64,000 bases of DNA from Macrophomina tecta (lineage: Eukaryota; Ascomycota; Dothideomycetes; Botryosphaeriales; Botryosphaeriaceae): NCBI GenBank assembly GCA_024180945.1, contig JAKSGN010000005.1, forward strand, positions 2,542,001 through 2,606,000, read 5' to 3'. Made by a program: the position numbers and the translations under genes. The notes beneath the pieces were generated by a model. It did no database searches, had not been told where the DNA came from, and worked only from the letters and a program-made list of their open reading frames with translations. This document shows, piece by piece, positions 59,005 to 64,000 of the stretch. Numbering within the stretch: the first letter of the stretch is position 1; every line of letters begins with the position of its first letter.

Positions 59005-61206
59005 ATGCGGCTCGGCTCGCTGTCACTCCTCCTCGCGCCCGCCGCCTTCTTGCGGGTGGCCGAAGCCACCGGTTCCGGGCGGGATTGCCGCTGCCTCCCT
59101 GGGGATGCTTGCTGGCCGACGACCAGCGAGTGGAAGCAGCTGAACCAGACGGTGGGCGGCAGATTGATTGCCACCGTCCCGCTTGCCGCTCCTTGCCATG
59201 ATCCGACGTTCGATGCCTCGACTTGCGAGGCCCTGCGCGACAATTGGCTGTGGCCGCAGCAGCACTATGACTCGTCAAGCTCCGTTATGGCCCCTTTCTT
59301 CGCCAATCGCAGCTGTGATCCCTTCACTCCCGAGCAGACGCCCTGCACTCTGGGCAACTACGCCCGCTATGCCATCAACGTCTCGTCAGCAGATGATGTT
59401 AGCAAGGGCATCTTGTTTGCAAAAGAGAAGAACATCCGACTAGTCGTCAGGAATACCGGCCATGAGTAAGTACATAGAATGAAAACAAGGCGGGCATGAG
59501 CCGCACACTTCTTGGAGCCGCGGCCATTCTGCTGTACGCGAGCCGCAGTGTTTGTCCTCCGCAGGTATTCATTGAGCTCTGCAGTGCCAACATCCCCGCA
59601 TGCGAGCTCCATTCAGCACAAATCCCGTTTCCCCTAACCTGTGCTCATTTCTACTCCTTCCAACTTCAGTCATTGTCAGCTGACAACACCACCAACTATA
59701 CAGCTACCTCGGCAAATCCACCGGCGCAGGCGCCCTCGCCCTCTGGACGCACCACCTCAAATCCATACACATCACGCACAACTATACCGACGCCCACTAC
59801 ACCGGCGCCGCCATCACGCTCGGCGCCGGCGTCCAAGGCGGCGAAGCGTGAGTCTCCCCTCCTCTCCCCTCCCTTCCCCTCCCCTCTCGGCCCGCGCTCT
59901 CGAACCGTCCGCCCTCCTCCTCCTCCTCCTCCTCCTCCTCCTCCTCCTCCTCCTCCTCCTCCTCCTACTCCTCCTCCTCCCACCCTCGTAAAAAGGAAAC
60001 AGCAAAGGAATAAGAAAAACCCCCTAACACCCATCACAGCTACCTCGCCGCGCACAAGTCCAACCTCTCCGTCGTCGGCGGCGAATGCCCGACCGTCGGC
60101 ATCGCCGGCGGCTACACGCAAGGCGGCGGGCACTCCGCCCTATCCTCGGCCTACGGCCTCGGCGCCGACCAAGTGCTGTCCTGGGACGTCGTCGACGCCG
60201 CCGGCGTGCTCCGCACCGCGACGCGCGACAACGAGCACGCCGACCTGTACTGGGCGCTCAGCGGCGGCGGCGGCACGTTCGGCGTGGTCGTCTCGATGAC
60301 GGCGCGCGCGACGGGGTGAGCGCGGACGCGTTTTACGCCGCGGTCGGCGCGTGGCAGACGTTCCTGCCCAGCATGGTGGACGCCGGCGCTATGGTCGTGT
60401 GGTATTTTACGAACACGTCGTTTTCGCTGAGCCCGGTGACGGCGCCGGGGCTGGGCGCGGTGGAGTTGAGCGCGTTGTTGCGGCCGTTTGAGGAGCGATT
60501 GGAGGGATTGGGAATTGAGTACACGTCGTACGTGGGGCAGTTTGGGGGGTACTACGAGCAGTTTACGGCGATGCAGAGCCCGATTCAGGTGGGTATTGCC
60601 CAGTATGGCGGGTGGTTGGTTCCGAGGAGCGTGGTGGAGACGAACAATGATGCGCTGACGGCGGCCTATCGGAATATTACGGAGGATGGCGCGACGTTCA
60701 TCGGGGTGGCGTTGAATGTGTCGAAGAAAGTGGTGGGAGATGTGGATAATGCTGTCCTGCCGGCGTGGAGAGATGCGCTGATAGACACGGTGATTACGAC
60801 GTACGTCTCCCATCTCTTCTACTACTGGACGACTCCGTAACTGACATCGACCAGGCCCTGGAACTTCAATGCCCCCTTGGCAGACATGGTCGAATGGCAG
60901 GACAAGATGACGAACAATTACATCCCGCAGCTGACCGCCCTCGCACCCGAGTCCGGCTGCTACCTCAACGAAGCCGACTTTCGCCAGCCGAACTGGAAGC
61001 AAGTTTTCTATGGTGCGAACTACGACAAGCTTCGCGCGATCAAGAAGAAGTACGATCCAACAGACCTCTTCTACGCAGTCACGGCCGTTGGGAGTGATGC
61101 GTGGGAAGTGGCTGAGGACGGCAGGATGTGCAGAGCTGCAGACGAGCAGAACATTGTGAGAGCGTTCAGCCGATCTGATGTGCAGGAAGCGCTGCCGGAT
61201 TTATGA
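59005..61206 (+). CDS. Secreted FAD-linked oxidase, berberine-bridge type, one frameshift
   Basis: Flavoprotein of the berberine-bridge/glucooligosaccharide oxidase family. The start at 59005 gives MRLGSLSLLLAPAAFLRVAE (signal peptide). Introns are 59466-59703, 59848-60039 and 60801-60854. The bicovalent FAD sites are visible: His in VRNTGHD (completed across intron 1, followed by YLGKSTGAGAL) and Cys in GGECPTVGIAGGY, then TQGGGHSALSS. The C-terminal substrate and FAD domain includes WNFNAPLADM and QVFYGANYDKLRAIKKKYDP, with a final disulfide-rich tail. The frame shifts within a CG dinucleotide run at 60302-60310, between SMTAR and DGVSADAF, consistent with a two-base expansion. Intron 2 carries a long CTC microsatellite. 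Otherwise intact and of normal length. Confidence 0.85.
59914..59981 (+). repeat. CTC/TCC trinucleotide microsatellite in an intron
   Basis: About 22 units of CTC with one interruption (CTA), inside the second intron of the FAD oxidase gene. It produces artificial poly-Pro, poly-Leu and, on the other strand, poly-Gly or poly-Arg ORFs that are not genes. Length is probably variable between isolates. Confidence 0.9.
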
Positions 61207-61606
61207 GATTTCAGGCTGCCACGCGCTTGGATGGATTCTTCGAAATGCACACTCTGAAATGCTACTGGATGGGGGCCGATATCAGTTGCAAGAGCGCATC
61301 TAGCCGTCCATCTGCATTTCAAAGCAAAAAGACAGCTCGTCCGGCTCAGATTCGTTTCACAGTGCGTTTCTTGCCGGAGGATAATCACCTCCAAAAGCAC
61401 TCCGAGAGGCAGCTCATGCGTAACAATATAAGGTATATATGTCTTCTTAAAATAACTTCGAAGAAAGAAGGGTATGAGAGACCGGTACGGTGCAGCAGTA
61501 CAGTTTTTCTACCCTTACACTTAGCCCACAATCGCTCCTGAAGATATTCCCTCCTCGTACTCCCTCTGACGTAGCACGCGTGCAGCCCAGCTTCCACAAC
61601 TGCAAA
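61207..61606. other. Convergent spacer between FAD oxidase and effector-like gene
   Basis: About 400 bases holding two 3' ends. Short overlapping ORFs only; nothing is recognised. Confidence 0.4.
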
Positions 61607-62359
61607 TTAAGAGTGCTCGCCCTGCCCAACACAGAAAGGCACGGGGTACTTATCACTGCTGCACAGCCTGATCGTCCCCTTAACCCAGCTCAACGCGCCA
61701 TAGCTCGCCGATGTATACGCATCGGCGGTAAAATCGACCTTGGTCGGGTTGTCGGTGCAGCCGCTCAAAATGGTGCCGGTGTAGCGCGTGGTGTCCGGGT
61801 TCGACACGATCAGGCCGTTCTTGCCGGCAGGCACGAAGAAGCGGTACTCGGTCTGCTGGGTGGTCGTCCACGTGGTGCCGAATTCGACGCCGAGCGACGC
61901 CGACAGCGCCTTCTCGAACGTGGCCTTGGTGCCGACGGACACGGTGATCGAGTTGGCGAGGCTGAAGCCGTCCTGGACCGCCACGAACGAGCGGTCTGCA
62001 CTGTTCTGCAGCACTGACGACATGGGCACGTCCCAGTTCTGGAAGTTGGACTTGCCGGCAAGCTGGACCTCTTGCGACTCCTCGCAACCGCGGCGCTCAA
62101 GCGAGATGGGCTTGGTGTGGTTGGCGGTGGTGCGGCGGTCCAGCGTGGGGAAGGAGGCATTGGTCCAGGAGAGTGGGCCCGGCGCGACGGGGACGCTGCG
62201 CTTGAGCAGCTCGTAGTCCTTGAGCTTCATGACCTCGCGGCGGTTGTTTTCGCCGAGCAGGACGATGTCGTCCTCGCCGAGGATCTGGCCAGCGAAGGGA
62301 GCGGCGGCGGCCAGGCTGCTGAGGCCGGCGAGGAGGGGAATGAATGTGGCGATGTGCAT
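61607..62359 (-). CDS. Secreted effector-like protein (celp0028-like, tentative)
   Basis: Intronless 250-residue secreted protein. The start at 62359 gives MHIATFIPLLAGLSSLAAAA, a strong signal peptide; the in-frame Met 105 bases upstream would hide it. A propeptide-like region with RR and KR sites (NNRREVMKLKD, LLKRSVPVAPG, LDRRTTANHT, LERRG) is followed by a compact domain: GCEESQEVQL, NWDVPMSSVLQNSADRS, SLGVEFGTTWTTTQQTEYRF, VPAGKNGLIVSNP, GCTDNPTKVDF. It ends with two more cysteines (RLCSSDKY, PFCVGQG). The aromatic/Thr-rich central part resembles the fungal proteins annotated as celp0028 effector-like, recalled from memory rather than searched. Function is unknown. The frame is intact. 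Confidence 0.75.
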   Translation of the reverse strand: MHIATFIPLLAGLSSLAAAAPFAGQILGEDDIVLLGENNRREVMKLKDYELLKRSVPVAPGPLSWTNASFPTLDRRTTANHTKPISLERRGCEESQEVQLAGKSNFQNWDVPMSSVLQNSADRSFVAVQDGFSLANSITVSVGTKATFEKALSASLGVEFGTTWTTTQQTEYRFFVPAGKNGLIVSNPDTTRYTGTILSGCTDNPTKVDFTADAYTSASYGALSWVKGTIRLCSSDKYPVPFCVGQGEHS

Positions 62360-64000
62360 GGTTGGTGGGTTGCAGAGTGGCGCCAAGGCCGCTGAATGAG
62401 GGAAAGGGGAAAGGCTCAAGGAGTGGTCAGTGAAGGTTGAGTTGGACGCTGGGGAGAGAGGCAAGACGGGAGCCGTATGGTATTCTTATGTAGCTACTAC
62501 GGAGCCCTACCGCGACGGGTTGCCTGAAATCGATATCGATATCGCGGACAGCCTCGCGGTAGGCCCTGAGCTTACTGAAATGGGCGAAGAGACGGATTGC
62601 GAGTCGAGGGAGTGTAGGTGGTGCTCCCACCCCCGAAGCAGCGGAAGAGCACGTGTTGCTCTTGGCAGAAGGTAAGTGAGGCCGTTAGCCCCGTTTTGCG
62701 AGTCAAAGGTTTGTGGATTCCTTTTGGGTTCTTCCTTTCCCGTCAGTCGATGGGGCAGAAGCCGGAGCCTCAATGGTCAGCTTCGAGACTTATCTTATAC
62801 CGCTCCTACAATGTTTTGCGGAAGACTTGACTTTCCGCAGACTCACCTCTTTACAGACATTGCGAAGGCTGAATGCTGTTGGGCTTGGCGGGCTCAAAAG
62901 GTGAAGTAGCTACCCTGATGCGGCGACGATAGTGTTCATCGCGGTGGAGAGGCACGAGTCAGGTTAGGTACCTCTTGTGCACAGACAAGCCAACACAAGA
63001 TCCATCCGAGCTCTTGATTGCGCAGAGGGCCTGATTTAGGACGTAACGAGGCGAAGACCCCTGAAGGCAACCAACTGGCAATAGATGGACGTGTGGAGTA
63101 GCTAGATGGAGAAATACTTCTGCATCAACCAAGCTCAGCCGATGGGATGTTGCGAATGTTCTGCATCTTGGACTCCTCGCTCATGTGACCACGCATTTAG
63201 AGTGAAAAAGAAGAAAGAATCGGAGAGAGAGCAGGTGTCTTAGGGTGCGGCTTAAAGCGCCGAAAAGGCTTGGCCAGGGGATGATCCCTATTTTGGTGCC
63301 TCTGTTGTTCGTTGATAACAGCCTCAGGCCTCCCGGGTCGCCAGACGGGGGCCGCGGAATGAACCGTTGGCTGATTCAGGTGCGGCTCTGCCAGAAACAG
63401 GGCCTTGCCTCAATCACGGCACTCTACATCATCTCTATTCGGGACGTGGAGCCATTCCGTCGGCGAGAAATCCAAGGGGCAGAGATCTCGAAGTCGATCT
63501 CACCGCTGTGGAGGTCTCGTGCGGTACGCACGTAGAGTCAACAGGCATGGAAATCTCCACGCGTAGGCACCGAGACACGGCTGCCGTCATCAGAACGTCG
63601 AAATTCGAATGGCGTGCCTGGCGACAGCACTATCAAAAAGCGGAGTCCTGTTTCCTCGCCACGGGGTAACTGCGGCGGCGTAGGGAAGCGGGGTGGAGGC
63701 ATTTTCCGGAGGAAGCTCCTGAAGCGGATGGAGGGTAATGACCACGAGATGAATCTATCCAGCGGCGGTTGCGATGCCCCAAGCTGCAATCATGCTATTG
63801 CTGTCAGACCAGATTAGATACTGGGAAGACGAGTGTGAGGCGAGAGGAAAGCTCAGCGGCGGCACAGCGGCCAGCGAGAAATGCTTAATCCACCGCTGAC
63901 GTCACCCAAAGCTTGTCCGTGCCTCACCCCAGCTTCTCCAGAAAATGGCAACAAAAAGGCCGGCGTACGATGAAGGATCAACGGTCTGCATTGAAACTAC
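62360..64000. other. Gene-poor right end of the window
   Basis: About 1.6 kb with the promoter of the effector-like gene at its left edge. ORFs on both strands (62430-62675, 63245-63535, 63538-63789) look non-coding. No repeat ends or RNA genes are recognised. Confidence 0.4.

Noticed and set aside
59696..60133. Poly-Gly and poly-Arg ORFs on the minus strand, poly-Pro ORF on the plus strand
   Set aside because: Caused by the CTC microsatellite inside an intron of the FAD oxidase gene.
1..64000. CRISPR arrays, bacterial operons, rRNA genes
   Set aside because: No regularly spaced repeats, no Shine-Dalgarno-led gene strings and no rRNA-like sequence were seen; the intron-rich genes show this is fungal nuclear DNA.

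Overview
This window looks like nuclear DNA of a filamentous ascomycete (Pezizomycotina). Almost every recognisable gene is split by 50-120 nt introns with GTRAGT-like 5' sites and YAG 3' ends, genes lie on both strands without operons, and the families are fungal (AflR-like Zn2Cys6 regulator, chimeric terpene synthase, P450s, laccase, GH12, berberine-bridge oxidase, hAT transposon). The species cannot be fixed from the sequence alone. The secreted cell-wall enzymes and small secreted proteins suggest a plant-associated fungus.

Layout. 0.3-8.7 kb: an UNC-93-like transporter, a small secreted cysteine protein, and a degraded divergent pair (epoxide hydrolase and Baeyer-Villiger monooxygenase). 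9.0-10.8 kb: an intact secreted L-amino-acid-oxidase-like flavoenzyme. 11.5-19.9 kb: a polysaccharide module made of a GT2 synthase split by a complete 2.7 kb hAT transposon (8-bp target duplication, intact transposase), a NodB-type deacetylase and an acyltransferase-3 membrane protein.

20.9-42.2 kb is the core of the window: a terpenoid biosynthetic cluster. Its key enzyme is a chimeric class I terpene cyclase/prenyltransferase of the fusicoccadiene/ophiobolin synthase type (37.6-40.2 kb). Around it are five P450s, a SAM methyltransferase, a MAPEG (microsomal GST-like) protein and an AflR-like regulator. The synthase makes its own C20 or C25 prenyl diphosphate and cyclises it; the P450s and methyltransferase would decorate the hydrocarbon. 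A 7-mer, CGGTCCG, recurs upstream of most of these genes and is a candidate regulator site.

42.9-64 kb: a molybdopterin oxidoreductase with an in-frame stop, a secreted unknown protein, a laccase, a GH12 endoglucanase, a seven-pass membrane protein, a berberine-bridge-type FAD oxidase and an effector-like secreted protein, separated by long gene-poor stretches (notably 50.5-55.7 kb).

Caution: single-base indels, often in homopolymers, break otherwise well-conserved reading frames in at least six genes. Some of these are probably assembly errors rather than true pseudogenes; the epoxide hydrolase and Baeyer-Villiger genes carry enough additional damage to look genuinely degraded. Exon boundaries were inferred by eye from splice signals and protein continuity.
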